DNA of 41,081 nt, taken from positions 3,287,900-3,328,980 of the forward strand of contig CP070768.1 of the NCBI GenBank assembly GCA_020345745.1, given 5' to 3'. Shown in pieces: positions 33,288 through 41,081 of this stretch (its first letter is position 1; every line of letters begins with the position of its first letter). Made by a program: the position numbers and the translations under genes. The notes under the pieces were generated by a model. The model was not told where the DNA came from and searched no databases. It saw only the letters and a list, made by a program, of their open reading frames with translations. This DNA is from Desulfobacterales bacterium. GTDB taxonomy: Bacteria > Desulfobacterota > Desulfobacteria > Desulfobacterales > UBA11574.

Positions 33288-33683
33288 ATGGAAAAAGAAA
33301 ACGTCTATTATGCAACAGGGAAACGAAAATCGTCTATTGCCAGAACGTGGTTAAAGCCTGGAAACGGTGAAATCACCGTCAACGGTCGTCATGTGGACGA
33401 TTATTTTAAGATAGGATCTGCCAAAGCATTTTTACTCCAACCGCTGGTACTGACGAATACCATTGGATCATTTGATGTAAAGGTTAGAGTTTCCGGTGGT
33501 GGTTTTTCAGGACAAGCCGGTGCAATAAGACACGGCATCACCAAAGCACTGATTATATCTGACTCCGATTTGCGGCAAGCATTGAAAAAGGCCGGCTACG
33601 TGAGACGCGATCCTCGCACAAAGGAACGAAAGAAATACGGTCAAAAGGGTGCGAGGGCTCGTTTTCAGTTTTCAAAGCGTTAA
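33288..33683 (+). CDS. rpsI: 30S ribosomal protein S9
   Basis: The 131-residue S9 contains [27 protein letters not shown], the [19 protein letters not shown] core and the C-terminal [26 protein letters not shown], whose last basic residues reach the decoding centre tRNA. The ATG at 33288 is preferred over a GTG three codons earlier, since GGTGAG forms its ribosome site. Gene order and the terminator downstream mark the end of the rplM operon. Confidence 0.97.
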   Translation: MEKENVYYATGKRKSSIARTWLKPGNGEITVNGRHVDDYFKIGSAKAFLLQPLVLTNTIGSFDVKVRVSGGGFSGQAGAIRHGITKALIISDSDLRQALKKAGYVRRDPRTKERKKYGQKGARARFQFSKR

Positions 33684-33704
33684 TATTCTTCATATAATAT
33701 AGAA

Positions 33705-33734
33705 GGGGAATAGGGTTGCCCTGTTCCCTTTTTT
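33705..33734 (+). terminator. Intrinsic terminator of rplM-rpsI
   Basis: GGGAATAGGG (33706-33715), loop TTG and CCCTGTTCCC (33719-33728) form a 10-bp stem with one G-U pair, followed by six T residues. It lies 22 bp after rpsI and 9 bp before the end of the convergent enoyl-CoA hydratase-like gene. Confidence 0.88.
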
Positions 33735-33743
33735 AGTATCAGG

Positions 33744-34520
33744 TCAACGATGCTTCCATTCAGCCTTCCGTTTTTCTAAAAAAGCCGTCATGCCTTCCTG
33801 TGCATCTTCAGCAAGACAATTCATTACCATAGCATTCGACGCATAATCGTAAGCCGATTGGGCATCCAGATCGATTTGCTTATAAAACGTTTGCTTACCA
33901 AAGGCCAGGGTGTAGCGGCTGTACTCAGCCAGTTCCATGGCCCAGGCTCTGGTTTGTTCGGCGAGCTTGTCCGGGGCAACGATTCTATGAACAAGCCCGT
34001 AGGTTTCGGCTTCCTTGGCCGAGACAAATCGTCCGGATATCAACATTTCAATGGCCCGCTTTCTGCCAATCGCGCGGACCAATGGAACAGCAGGCGTCGA
34101 ACAGAAAAGCCCAATTTTAACACCTGGTGTAGCGAACCTGGCACCGGTTTCTGCAATGGCAAGGTCGCATGCGGCAACCAATTGTAAACCTGCTGCGGTT
34201 GCGACACCATGAACCTGGGCAATCACGGGCTGTGGAAGAGCATTAAGCGTTTGCATCATCTCAGCACACAACGAAAAAATCCTGTGAAAATGATTGGCAT
34301 GAATATCGGGTCCGGTCATTTCATTGAGATCATGCCCGGCACAAAACCCTGGACCATTACCTCTGATAACGGCGATACGAATGCTCTCATCTTTTGCCAA
34401 AAGATGGAGTTTATCCAGCATGTCATCCATCATTTCCAGCGAAAGGGCATTCCGCTTCTCAGGCCGATTCAATGTCAGCCACCCAATAGGACCATCTTTT
34501 TCAAATATTACAGGTTGCAT
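33744..34520 (-). CDS. Enoyl-CoA hydratase/isomerase family protein, ECHDC3-like
   Basis: The 258-residue crotonase-fold protein has the CoA oxyanion-hole segments GFCAGHDLNEM (about 60-70) and GVATAAGLQLVAACDLAIA (about 104-122). The two catalytic glutamates of classical hydratases are not conserved: the first is Gln in GLQLVAAC and the second is Gly in TPGVKIGLF. This matches the ECHDC3-like group rather than FadB/EchA hydratases, so a hydratase activity is not assured. AAAGGAG is placed 7 bases before the ATG. It is 152 bp downstream of oppF on the same strand, separated by a repeat element, so co-transcription is uncertain. Confidence 0.88.
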   Translation of the reverse strand: MQPVIFEKDGPIGWLTLNRPEKRNALSLEMMDDMLDKLHLLAKDESIRIAVIRGNGPGFCAGHDLNEMTGPDIHANHFHRIFSLCAEMMQTLNALPQPVIAQVHGVATAAGLQLVAACDLAIAETGARFATPGVKIGLFCSTPAVPLVRAIGRKRAIEMLISGRFVSAKEAETYGLVHRIVAPDKLAEQTRAWAMELAEYSRYTLAFGKQTFYKQIDLDAQSAYDYASNAMVMNCLAEDAQEGMTAFLEKRKAEWKHR

Positions 34521-34538
34521 TTAAAAATCTCCTTTTGC

Positions 34539-34672
34539 GAGATCCTTGAAAAACGTCCTTTTTTACCCAATCTCGGCCGTTGGTGCAAATTTTAGTCTGC
34601 CAAAGTTCGGTGGTCGACTAAAATTTGCGTCTTTCTTGGCTTTAAACCAAATTGAATGTTTTTCAAAGGTCT
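34539..34672 (-). repeat. Inverted-repeat element family 2, copy C (reverse orientation)
   Basis: This 134-bp copy has ends GAGATCCTTGAAAAAC and GTTTTTCAAAGGTCTT. Read on the minus strand its inner sequence aligns with copy A (CAATTTGGTTTAAAGCCAAG, GAGATTGGGTAAAA). It also contains a strong inner pair GCAAATTTTAGT/ACTAAAATTTGC. Its edge abuts the TAA stop of oppF. Confidence 0.85.
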
Positions 34673-35671
34673 TTATACGTTGTTTTTTGGTACTTTCCAG
34701 CACCTTACAAAATGGTCTTTTTCAACCTCTGTGAAAATAAGGTCTTCTTGCCCGCAACGAGGTTCGTCCATGGGGCATCTTCCCTGGTAATTGCAGCCAT
34801 CAGGAGGTATAAGGGTGTCCGAAAAATCTCGCGCCGGAAGCTTAACCTCCTTTTTCACGCTCGACTCAGGATCAGGAATAGCTGACAGCAACGAAATCGT
34901 ATAGGGATGATACGGATGGCTAAAGAGCGCTTCAGCTGATGCAGACTCGACAATTAGACCTTTATACATCACCGAAATGGTGGTGCACAAATAACCGATG
35001 ACATTAAGATCATGGGAGATAAAAAGATAGCTTAACTCGAGTTGATCTTGCAGGTCTTTTAAAAGGTTAATGATCTGAGCTTGGATAGAGACGTCCAGTG
35101 CTGAAATCGGTTCATCACAGATAACCAGGGACGGTTCAACGCTCAGCGCTCGGGCAATACCGATTCGTTGGCGCTGTCCACCACTGAATTCGTGAGGATA
35201 ACGGTCTGAGCTGTTGGTGGACATACCCACCATTTCCAAAAGTTTTTTGAGATGCTCTTTTCGTTTTTTCCGGCTTTTAATCCCCAAAATGCTCAGCCCT
35301 TCTTCAATGGACTGGCCGACGGTCATCCTGGGATTCAATGATCCGTAAGGGTCCTGGAAAACCATCTGCATCTCTTGTCGGTATGGCTTCATTTCTTTTT
35401 CAGACAATTCGCTGATCTCGGTATCCCGAAAGATAATTCTTCCTTCATCCATCTTCAACAGTTTAAGGATAAGCCAGGCCACAGTCGTTTTACCACAACC
35501 ACTTTCACCAACCAGACCTAAGGTTTTCCCGCGCTCAATCTCAAAGCTGACGCCATCAACAGCTTTGATCCATCCGCGGATGTTTTGAAAAAAACCTCTT
35601 CGAATGGGAAAGTATTTCTTCAAATCCTCAACTTTCAGAATAATGTTCTGGGGGGTATGACGTGTTTCCAT
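34673..35671 (-). CDS. Peptide ABC transporter ATP-binding protein (OppF/DppF-like)
   Basis: The 332-residue ATPase has Walker A GESGCGKTT (about 54-62), the Q-loop MVFQDPYGSLNPRMTVGQSIEEGL, signature FSGGQRQRIGIARAL, Walker B LVICDEPISALDVS, and the C-terminal oligopeptide/dipeptide domain with a C-x-YQGRCPMDEPRCG cysteine motif that may bind an iron-sulfur cluster. It pairs with the OppD-like subunit to energise peptide import. It is the last gene of the transporter operon, 5 bp after the other ATPase, with only a weak ribosome site, so translation is probably coupled. Its stop touches a repeat element. Confidence 0.93.
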   Translation of the reverse strand: METRHTPQNIILKVEDLKKYFPIRRGFFQNIRGWIKAVDGVSFEIERGKTLGLVGESGCGKTTVAWLILKLLKMDEGRIIFRDTEISELSEKEMKPYRQEMQMVFQDPYGSLNPRMTVGQSIEEGLSILGIKSRKKRKEHLKKLLEMVGMSTNSSDRYPHEFSGGQRQRIGIARALSVEPSLVICDEPISALDVSIQAQIINLLKDLQDQLELSYLFISHDLNVIGYLCTTISVMYKGLIVESASAEALFSHPYHPYTISLLSAIPDPESSVKKEVKLPARDFSDTLIPPDGCNYQGRCPMDEPRCGQEDLIFTEVEKDHFVRCWKVPKNNV

Positions 35672-35676
35672 CTATG

Positions 35677-36678
35677 CTATTTATCGTCGATCGTTTTCTT
35701 TGTTTTTTCAAATAATACTGGGCAACGGGCCAAATGCCCTTCACCATAATCGCACATCTGGGGGTATTCGCTCCAGCAACTAGGGATGGCATGAGGACAT
35801 CTGGGGTGAAAGGGGCAACCTTCTGGCTTGTGTGCTGGGTCTGGCACCGATCCGGGGATGCTATAAAGCCTTTTTCCCCGTTTTGAACGGCTAGGTAGAG
35901 ATGCCAAGAGCCCTCTTGTGTAAGGATGTTTGGCATGATTAAAAATTTGAGATGTGAACCCCTGTTCAGCAATAACGCCGGAATACATAACATAGACCCG
36001 ATCAGCGATGTGGGTGACGACACCCAGGTCGTGAGTAATATATAGAATCGACATGGCCCGGGTTTTCTGTATGTATTTAAACAGGCGCAATATTTGATCC
36101 TGAACGGTTACATCCAGGGCGGTTGTCGGTTCGTCAGCAATAATAAGCTCCGGATCACACGCCAGTGCCATAGCGATCATCACGCGCTGTCTCTGTCCGC
36201 CACTCAGCTGGTGGGGGTAGTCATTGAGGCGTTGCTCCGGTGCGGCGATGCCAACATCCCTTAACAGTTGCACACAACGCTCACGCTGGGTGCCGGTGTC
36301 TATGTTTTTATGGATGCTGATGGCTTCGCTGATTTGGTCGCCGATGGTGAAAACAGGATTTAATGATGTTAAAGGTTCCTGGAATACCATTGCAATGTGG
36401 TTTCCGCGAATGCTCTGCATATTGTTATCATCAAGATCCAAAAGGCCTTGGCCCTTGAACAGAATTCTACCGCCAGCGATGTCTCCGGGAGGTACCGGAA
36501 CGAGACCGAGGATGCTGAGTGCCGTGACCGTCTTGCCACACCCGGATTCGCCGACAAGACACACTGTTTCTTCTCGATCCACTTCAAAAGTGACACCATC
36601 CACGGCACGAGCGGTGGTAGCGTTGCTTCTGAAATACACCTTTAAATCTTGAACAGAAATCAGGCGGTTATCTTTCAT
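35677..36678 (-). CDS. Peptide ABC transporter ATP-binding protein (OppD/DppD-like)
   Basis: The 333-residue ATPase has Walker A GESGCGKTVT (about 38-47), Q-loop MVFQEPLTSLNPVFTIGDQ, signature LSGGQRQRVMIAMALACDP, Walker B LIIADEPTTALDVTVQ and the C-terminal CPFHPRCPHAIPSC cysteine motif of the Opp/Dpp ATPase family. It forms a heterodimer with the OppF-like subunit. It is separated from the upstream permease gene by 90 bp that carries a probable family 2 repeat end. The ribosome site (AAAGAG) is close to the ATG and weak. Confidence 0.93.
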   Translation of the reverse strand: MKDNRLISVQDLKVYFRSNATTARAVDGVTFEVDREETVCLVGESGCGKTVTALSILGLVPVPPGDIAGGRILFKGQGLLDLDDNNMQSIRGNHIAMVFQEPLTSLNPVFTIGDQISEAISIHKNIDTGTQRERCVQLLRDVGIAAPEQRLNDYPHQLSGGQRQRVMIAMALACDPELIIADEPTTALDVTVQDQILRLFKYIQKTRAMSILYITHDLGVVTHIADRVYVMYSGVIAEQGFTSQIFNHAKHPYTRGLLASLPSRSKRGKRLYSIPGSVPDPAHKPEGCPFHPRCPHAIPSCWSEYPQMCDYGEGHLARCPVLFEKTKKTIDDK

Positions 36679-36751
36679 CTCTTTAATTTTATACTCCAGT
36701 TTCGCATCCTTATTCAGTAATGCAGCCGAAGCTCCGGCAAAAACAGATAAT

Positions 36752-36768
36752 GCTTTTCAAAAGGTCTA
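36752..36768. repeat. Probable solo end of element family 2
   Basis: TGCTTTTCAAAAGGTCTA resembles the right end ATGTTTTTCAAAGGTCT of the full copies, with small changes. It stops exactly where the oppC TAA begins. No matching left end was seen. Confidence 0.4.
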
Positions 36769-37944
36769 TTAGTGCCTTTCTCTTAGCTTTGGGTTCATCA
36801 CATCCCTAAGACCTTCTCCGAAAAGGTTAAAAGATAGCACAACGATCAGAATAACAATCCCGGGTATGAAGGTTAACCAGGGAGCGTCGAAAATAAACCG
36901 TTTACCATCGGAGAGGATATTCCCCCAAGTGGCGTGAGGCGGTGGGACCCCGAATCCTAGAAAACTCAACCCAGCTTCAGTTAATATTGCCGTGGCAATA
37001 CCAATGGTCGCAGAGACAAGTACCGGGGCAATAGCATTCGGCATCATGTGGCGAAAAATAATTCGATAGTTGCTAACGCCTAAAGCCCTTACCGCTGCCA
37101 CGAAATCCTGTTCTCTTAAAGAGAGAAATTCAGCACGGACAAAGCGCGTAGTCCCCATCCAGCTGGTCAGTCCAATGACAATCATAATGTTATAAATGCT
37201 TGCCGGAAGCAGCGCAACGACGGTTAAAATTAAGAAAAAACTCGGAAAGCAGAGCATAATGTCTACAACCCGCATAATCAGAGTATCGACAGAAATAGCG
37301 TTTTTAAATAGAAACCTTGTCCATGATGGCATCGATTTTTTTCTTGGTTTTCTTTTCGTAAGGGCCTGGTAACAGATCAACAAGAAACCAAGAACAAGAC
37401 ATGCGGCTCCCAAATGGGGCGATTGGACGGCGATTAAACCAACGCCGAAGATGAAAAGAGATGCCAACACAATGTGATTGATCCGCATATAATGTTGCCC
37501 GAAATAGCCTGCGATTCCTCCTAAAAATATACCGATGAGAACCGATATCCCTACGGCCACAAACCCAACGGTTAAAGAAACCCAAGCACCTTGAAGCATT
37601 CTTGCAAAAACATCTCGCCCTAAATCGTCAGTCCCCATCAGATAAAAGCCTATTGCGGGAACGTCTTCGGGTGCCAAAGAATCAAGATTCGGTTTGGCAA
37701 GTGGCGGCAGCAATTTCTCCTGGAGACGGATGCGGGCGGGATCGAACAAGGGGTCCTGCCCGGAAGTCAAAACAAGGCCTACGATGGCACTTAAGAAAAA
37801 TAGAACGAAAATGAAGAATCCGATGATGGCAAGTCGGTTTTGTCTAAAAATTAGCCAGAATTCCTGAAACCTTGTTTTTTTCGGCGCCAGTGGTTCTTCC
37901 AATTGAAAATCTTCTTTAAATTCCTTTTGTGCTGAGTTCTTCAT
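36769..37944 (-). CDS. Peptide ABC transporter permease OppC/DppC-like, with insertion
   Basis: The 391-residue permease has an N-terminal cytoplasmic lead, a first helix (about 38-60), the periplasmic GTDDLGRDVFARMLQGAWVSL segment, and the EAA loop EFLSLREQDFVAAVRALGVSNYRIIFRHMMPN (about 272-303). Typical OppC/DppC proteins are near 300 residues. The extra length is an insertion of about 70 residues (150-219), between GGIAGYFG and MRVVDIMLCFPSFF, containing two more hydrophobic stretches. This is unusual; see findings. Start and the upstream stop overlap by one base (TAATG), so translation is coupled to OppB. Confidence 0.93.
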   Translation of the reverse strand: MKNSAQKEFKEDFQLEEPLAPKKTRFQEFWLIFRQNRLAIIGFFIFVLFFLSAIVGLVLTSGQDPLFDPARIRLQEKLLPPLAKPNLDSLAPEDVPAIGFYLMGTDDLGRDVFARMLQGAWVSLTVGFVAVGISVLIGIFLGGIAGYFGQHYMRINHIVLASLFIFGVGLIAVQSPHLGAACLVLGFLLICYQALTKRKPRKKSMPSWTRFLFKNAISVDTLIMRVVDIMLCFPSFFLILTVVALLPASIYNIMIVIGLTSWMGTTRFVRAEFLSLREQDFVAAVRALGVSNYRIIFRHMMPNAIAPVLVSATIGIATAILTEAGLSFLGFGVPPPHATWGNILSDGKRFIFDAPWLTFIPGIVILIVVLSFNLFGEGLRDVMNPKLRERH

Positions 37945-38903
37945 TACAGTCGTATCCTCGGATCTGCTATAATATATAGGATATCCGATATAAAGGTGCC
38001 GGCCAGAACAAGTACGGCCGAAACAAAGTTTACCGTCAAGATGACAGGATAATCCCTGGCCAAAATCGCTTCATAAGCCATTCGTCCCATACCCGGCCAG
38101 GAAAAAATAGACTCGATAATGACGGAACCTCCGATCAGACCCGGTAAAATGAGACCAAACATGGTGATAAAGGGTAACAAGGCATTTCTTAGTGCATGTT
38201 TATAATGAACTTGCTCTTGCGGTAGCCCTTTGGCTCGTGCCGTACGAATATAGTCTTGGCCGCCGACTTCGAGCATCTGACTGCGAACATATCTGGAAAG
38301 GACGGCAATACCTCCTGTCGCACCGAGGACAGAGGGAAGCAGAAGATGCCAGGTCCTGTCCATAACGACAAATACTGTGGACGTGTTGCCAGTTCCAAAA
38401 GTTTCCATTCCGATGACCGGCACATGAAAATGGGTTACCACAAAGATGATGAGTACATAAGCGAAGAAAAAACCGGGAATGGAAATCAAAAGATAGGACA
38501 GAAAAGTGGCACTGCGATCGTAAAGCCTACCTCGATAAATGGCCGAGCGAATCCCAACTGGAAAAGAGAGCGTCCACGTTAGCACAGTTCCGACAATAAA
38601 CAGCGGTAAGCTGTTTAGGAATCGTTCCCAGATCTTTTGCAGCACCGACTGGTTATCTTTCCAGGAAACGGTTTTCCCGGTAAAGAGATTTTGGTAAAAA
38701 TAAATATATTGGACATGGAGGGGTTTATCAAGATGAAATTCTTCTCGAAATCGTTCCACAACTTCGGGTGTAAATTTGGGATTCATTGGATCCACCTGAC
38801 TGGGTTCACCCGGCGCGATGTGAATAATTAAAAAAGAGACGACGGAGACAAAAAAAAGTGTAATAATCTTCTGTACGACACTTCGGCCAATAAATGATAG
38901 CAT
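37944..38903 (-). CDS. Peptide ABC transporter permease OppB/DppB-like
   Basis: The 319-residue permease shows six membrane helices and family motifs: FLIIHIAPGEP near the N-terminus, VVERFREEFHLDKPLHVQY, and the EAA loop MLEVGGQDYIRTARAKGLPQEQVHYKHALRNALLPFI. It forms the membrane channel with the OppC-like protein. AAAGGG lies 6 bases before the ATG. The 96-bp gap upstream separates it from the binding protein and holds a strong hairpin that could reduce its expression relative to that protein. Confidence 0.94.
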   Translation of the reverse strand: MLSFIGRSVVQKIITLFFVSVVSFLIIHIAPGEPSQVDPMNPKFTPEVVERFREEFHLDKPLHVQYIYFYQNLFTGKTVSWKDNQSVLQKIWERFLNSLPLFIVGTVLTWTLSFPVGIRSAIYRGRLYDRSATFLSYLLISIPGFFFAYVLIIFVVTHFHVPVIGMETFGTGNTSTVFVVMDRTWHLLLPSVLGATGGIAVLSRYVRSQMLEVGGQDYIRTARAKGLPQEQVHYKHALRNALLPFITMFGLILPGLIGGSVIIESIFSWPGMGRMAYEAILARDYPVILTVNFVSAVLVLAGTFISDILYIIADPRIRL

Positions 38904-38931
38904 AGTTTACCCTTTATCATATCAGCTTACT

Positions 38932-38990
38932 GGGGTCAGGGGTCAGGTTTCAGAACATTTTCTCAATCGTATTCCCTGATCCCCGACCCC
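38932..38990 (-). terminator. Hairpin between binding-protein and permease genes
   Basis: GGGGTCAGGGGTCAGG (38932-38947) and CCTGATCCCCGACCCC (38975-38990) pair over 16 bases with two mismatches. No U-tract follows, so this is more likely an mRNA-stabilising or attenuating hairpin in the operon than a full terminator. Confidence 0.5.
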
Positions 38991-38999
38991 TCTGAGCAT

Positions 39000-41081
39000 T
39001 TATCCTTCATCCAATAAACGAGGCATGTGTGAAAGTTTAATCCATTTATTGAAGTGGAAAGTATAACTCCCCGTTTTTGTAGGAACTATTCTTTCATATT
39101 GTGCATTTCCGGCAGCATCAACCTTTTTTATGACGATACGCTTGTCTAGGACGGCAGTCCATTTGCCAACATATAGGAATGTATACGGCTGTTCATTATT
39201 AATGATCTCATGAAGCCTGTGGCAATATGCTATCTGTCGGCCAAGGTCATATTCCTGTCGGATTTTGATGATCAAATCATCAGCCTCTTGGTTTTTGAAA
39301 CCGATAAAATTGAGCTGGTAAGGATGGGACTGACTTGAATGCCAAATTTGATACAAATCAGGATCAATTCCCATCTGCCATCCCAAAATCAACGCATCAA
39401 AATCGAGCTTGTTTACCCGTTCCTGCAGAAAAACCGACCACTCTATGAGATCCGTACTGACATCAATGCCGATCTGTCTCCAAGCATTCTGGGCGATGGC
39501 AAGGACAGCTTTCCGTAAGTCATTGCCACTGTTTGTAATAAGGGTGAACCGAAATGTGTCGCCGTTTTTTTCCAACAAGCCGTCTTTTCCTCGTTTCCAA
39601 CCGGCTGATTTTAATAATGCCAAGGCTTTTTTAGGATCATAAGGAATCGGTTCAATATTGTGATTATAATATTCCGTCTGTTTCACAAACGGTCCTGTAA
39701 TTCTCTCTCCTTGACCATAAAGAACGTATTCGATGATTTTTTTTGTATCAATGGCCATTCCAAGCGCTTTTCGTACTCGTGCATCATCAAAAGGCTTTCG
39801 TCTGAGGTTGTAACCGATATAGGTATAACCAAAGGCGGTTCCAGAAAAGCTTTGAAAACGAGGGTCTTTATCAAGGCGTTTCACCTGATGGGGCTGGACC
39901 CCATAGCTGTCAATCGTACCTGCATAGAATTCCATTTCCTGAGTGAGGAGATCAGGTATCACCCGGAACACATATCGATTATAATTAGGTGGTCCTTCCC
40001 AGTAGTCATCGAATCGATCTAAGGTGATGTATTGATCCGATTTCCACTGGCGAAATACAAAAGGGCCGCATCCTATGGGATTTCTATTGAACGTGCTTTG
40101 ACGCATGGAAAAGGTGTTCGGGTCTTTTCCAAGATGCAGAGCTTCATCTTTAAGGGCTTGGTCGTTAAGCAGGTGTTCTGGAAGAATTCCCATTCCCCAG
40201 GTGCCGATGGCAGGAGAGTAAAGTCGCTTATAAACGATTTTGACGGTCAGCGGATCAATCACTTCCACAGCTTTGACCGGTTCATAATCCGAGATACGAG
40301 GCGAGAGATTTTTCGGATTCATTATCGATTCATAGGTAAACTTGACATCCTTTGCATCGAACCTGTGCCCGTCATGAAACTTGACCTTCGGCCTTAAGTG
40401 AAACATTAATACCGGGTTGTGCTCAATAACTGGTAACAGCTCTCTGGCATATTCAGTTAATCTTTCCTTTTCTATTATCGGGTCAGTCTCCAGATAGTCT
40501 TCACCGTTGAAAAATGCAAAGTAATCATTACCGAAAAGCTGAGAAAGATGTTGAAAAAGATTCTGATCGACCTGATGCAGGATCAGCTTTATTCTCGCAG
40601 GTGCTGATATCGTGATGGCTACCTTTTGTGGTTCGCTCGACTTTTGACGTTTTACTTGCTTGACCACAGAATGCTTTTCTGGCGGGATAACAATAATTTG
40701 GGAAATATTATTCAAAGAATCGATGAGCTCCGGACTTTTGTCACTTTTGCTTTGCTTTGCTTTTCTCAGAAAACCGGCCACTTCTTGAGGATTTAATTTG
40801 CCGATCCCTGGTAGGGAAGCGGAAGCGTTCACATAAAAAAAAGCTTCCTCATATACTTCCCAAGAGGCTGCCAACCGCCCTCTAAAACGCAATTGCTCAT
40901 CCCGATCGATAAGACCTTCAAAGACCATATTTTCGATGGCACTACTCGCTGAATCGGCGGATAGAATGGGATTCAAGAGGCTGGCATCACCGATGGATCC
41001 GGTAATATACTCATCAAGGCGTTCAGGATTTCCCTTTGTTTGCTGTTCATAAGTAGGTACCCAAAAATAGGATTGTATTAA
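39000..41081 (-). CDS. Peptide-binding protein, SBP family 5 (OppA/DppA-like), N-terminus cut
   Basis: The frame continues unbroken past 40976 to the window edge, so the signal peptide and first residues are off the end; 693 codons can be read. Family 5 landmarks are GDASLLNPILSADSASSAIENMVFEGLI, FHLRPKVKFHDGHRFDAKDVKFTYESIMNPK, PIGCGPFVFRQW, IGYNLRRKPFDDARVRKALGMAIDTKKII and DFDALILGWQMGIDPD. It captures peptides or nickel/opine-like compounds for the adjacent permease. A segment of about 130 residues (40422-40823), rich in Lys, Ser and Gln, interrupts the first lobe after AASWEVYEEAFFYVNAS, well beyond normal family length. The gene is first in the operon. Confidence 0.93.
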   Translation of the reverse strand, partial: LIQSYFWVPTYEQQTKGNPERLDEYITGSIGDASLLNPILSADSASSAIENMVFEGLIDRDEQLRFRGRLAASWEVYEEAFFYVNASASLPGIGKLNPQEVAGFLRKAKQSKSDKSPELIDSLNNISQIIVIPPEKHSVVKQVKRQKSSEPQKVAITISAPARIKLILHQVDQNLFQHLSQLFGNDYFAFFNGEDYLETDPIIEKERLTEYARELLPVIEHNPVLMFHLRPKVKFHDGHRFDAKDVKFTYESIMNPKNLSPRISDYEPVKAVEVIDPLTVKIVYKRLYSPAIGTWGMGILPEHLLNDQALKDEALHLGKDPNTFSMRQSTFNRNPIGCGPFVFRQWKSDQYITLDRFDDYWEGPPNYNRYVFRVIPDLLTQEMEFYAGTIDSYGVQPHQVKRLDKDPRFQSFSGTAFGYTYIGYNLRRKPFDDARVRKALGMAIDTKKIIEYVLYGQGERITGPFVKQTEYYNHNIEPIPYDPKKALALLKSAGWKRGKDGLLEKNGDTFRFTLITNSGNDLRKAVLAIAQNAWRQIGIDVSTDLIEWSVFLQERVNKLDFDALILGWQMGIDPDLYQIWHSSQSHPYQLNFIGFKNQEADDLIIKIRQEYDLGRQIAYCHRLHEIINNEQPYTFLYVGKWTAVLDKRIVIKKVDAAGNAQYERIVPTKTGSYTFHFNKWIKLSHMPRLLDEG

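Noticed and set aside
1-41081. tRNA genes, CRISPR arrays, prophage or defence systems
   Set aside because: No T-loop/cloverleaf patterns, regular spacer-repeat arrays, integrases, transposases, or restriction, toxin or defence proteins were recognised by reading; a tRNA scan and profile search were not possible.

Overview
The window reads as a chromosomal segment of a Desulfobacterota organism, most likely a sulfate reducer of the Desulfobacterales. This is inference from gene content: a glutaryl-CoA dehydrogenase of the non-decarboxylating Desulfococcus type, a B-type fumarate reductase/succinate dehydrogenase, a TAXI-type TRAP transporter, bactofilin, and moderate GC with many AT-rich intergenic inverted repeats. 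No tRNA, rRNA, CRISPR array, transposase, integrase or phage gene was seen. Both ends are cut: an MBL-fold hydrolase runs off the left edge and a peptide-binding protein runs off the right.

Layout. 1-1.7 kb: MBL-fold hydrolase (partial) and a convergent ECF sigma factor. 1.7-8.5 kb: minus-strand glutaryl-CoA dehydrogenase and family III CoA-transferase, divergent from a plus-strand lipoprotein / TAXI binding protein / DUF1850 / fused TRAP permease operon. Together these look like uptake and anaerobic oxidation of a C5 dicarboxylate. 8.6-14.1 kb: minus-strand series MscS channel, HTH-EIIA(PtsN-like) fusion, CLC channel with CBS domains, universal stress protein and a family 9 glycosyltransferase, suggesting an ion/osmotic stress group. 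14.3-18.4 kb: minus-strand succinate dehydrogenase/fumarate reductase (C-A-B) preceded by an HD hydrolase.

18.9-24.4 kb: plus-strand tolQ-tolR-tolA-tolB-pal-cpoB. 24.7-29.3 kb: ruvC-ruvA-ruvB, a SAM hydroxide adenosyltransferase, an unrecognised membrane protein and bactofilin. 29.6-32.3 kb: minus-strand HD-GYP phosphodiesterase, endonuclease/exonuclease/phosphatase-family protein and CYTH (CyaB-like) protein. 32.8-33.7 kb: rplM-rpsI with a clear promoter and terminator. 33.7-41.1 kb: minus-strand enoyl-CoA hydratase-like protein and an Opp/Dpp-type peptide ABC transporter in which the permease OppC and the binding protein carry large insertions.

The strongest non-gene signal is two families of short non-coding inverted-repeat elements. 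Family 1 (about 212 bp, 25-bp termini starting CGGCTGGATAATATTTTT) has two full copies (1468-1680, 21180-21391) and one solo end (8584-8607). Family 2 (104-142 bp, ends GAGACCTTTGAAAAA) has three full copies (19661-19802, 24644-24747, 34539-34672) and a probable solo end (36752-36768). They sit at gene junctions, split tolQ from tolR and tolA from tolB, and several touch stop codons. No clearly new defence or mobile system was found. The most interesting leads are these elements, the putative glutarate module with four 15-bp tandem repeats in its leader, and the insertions in the peptide transporter.
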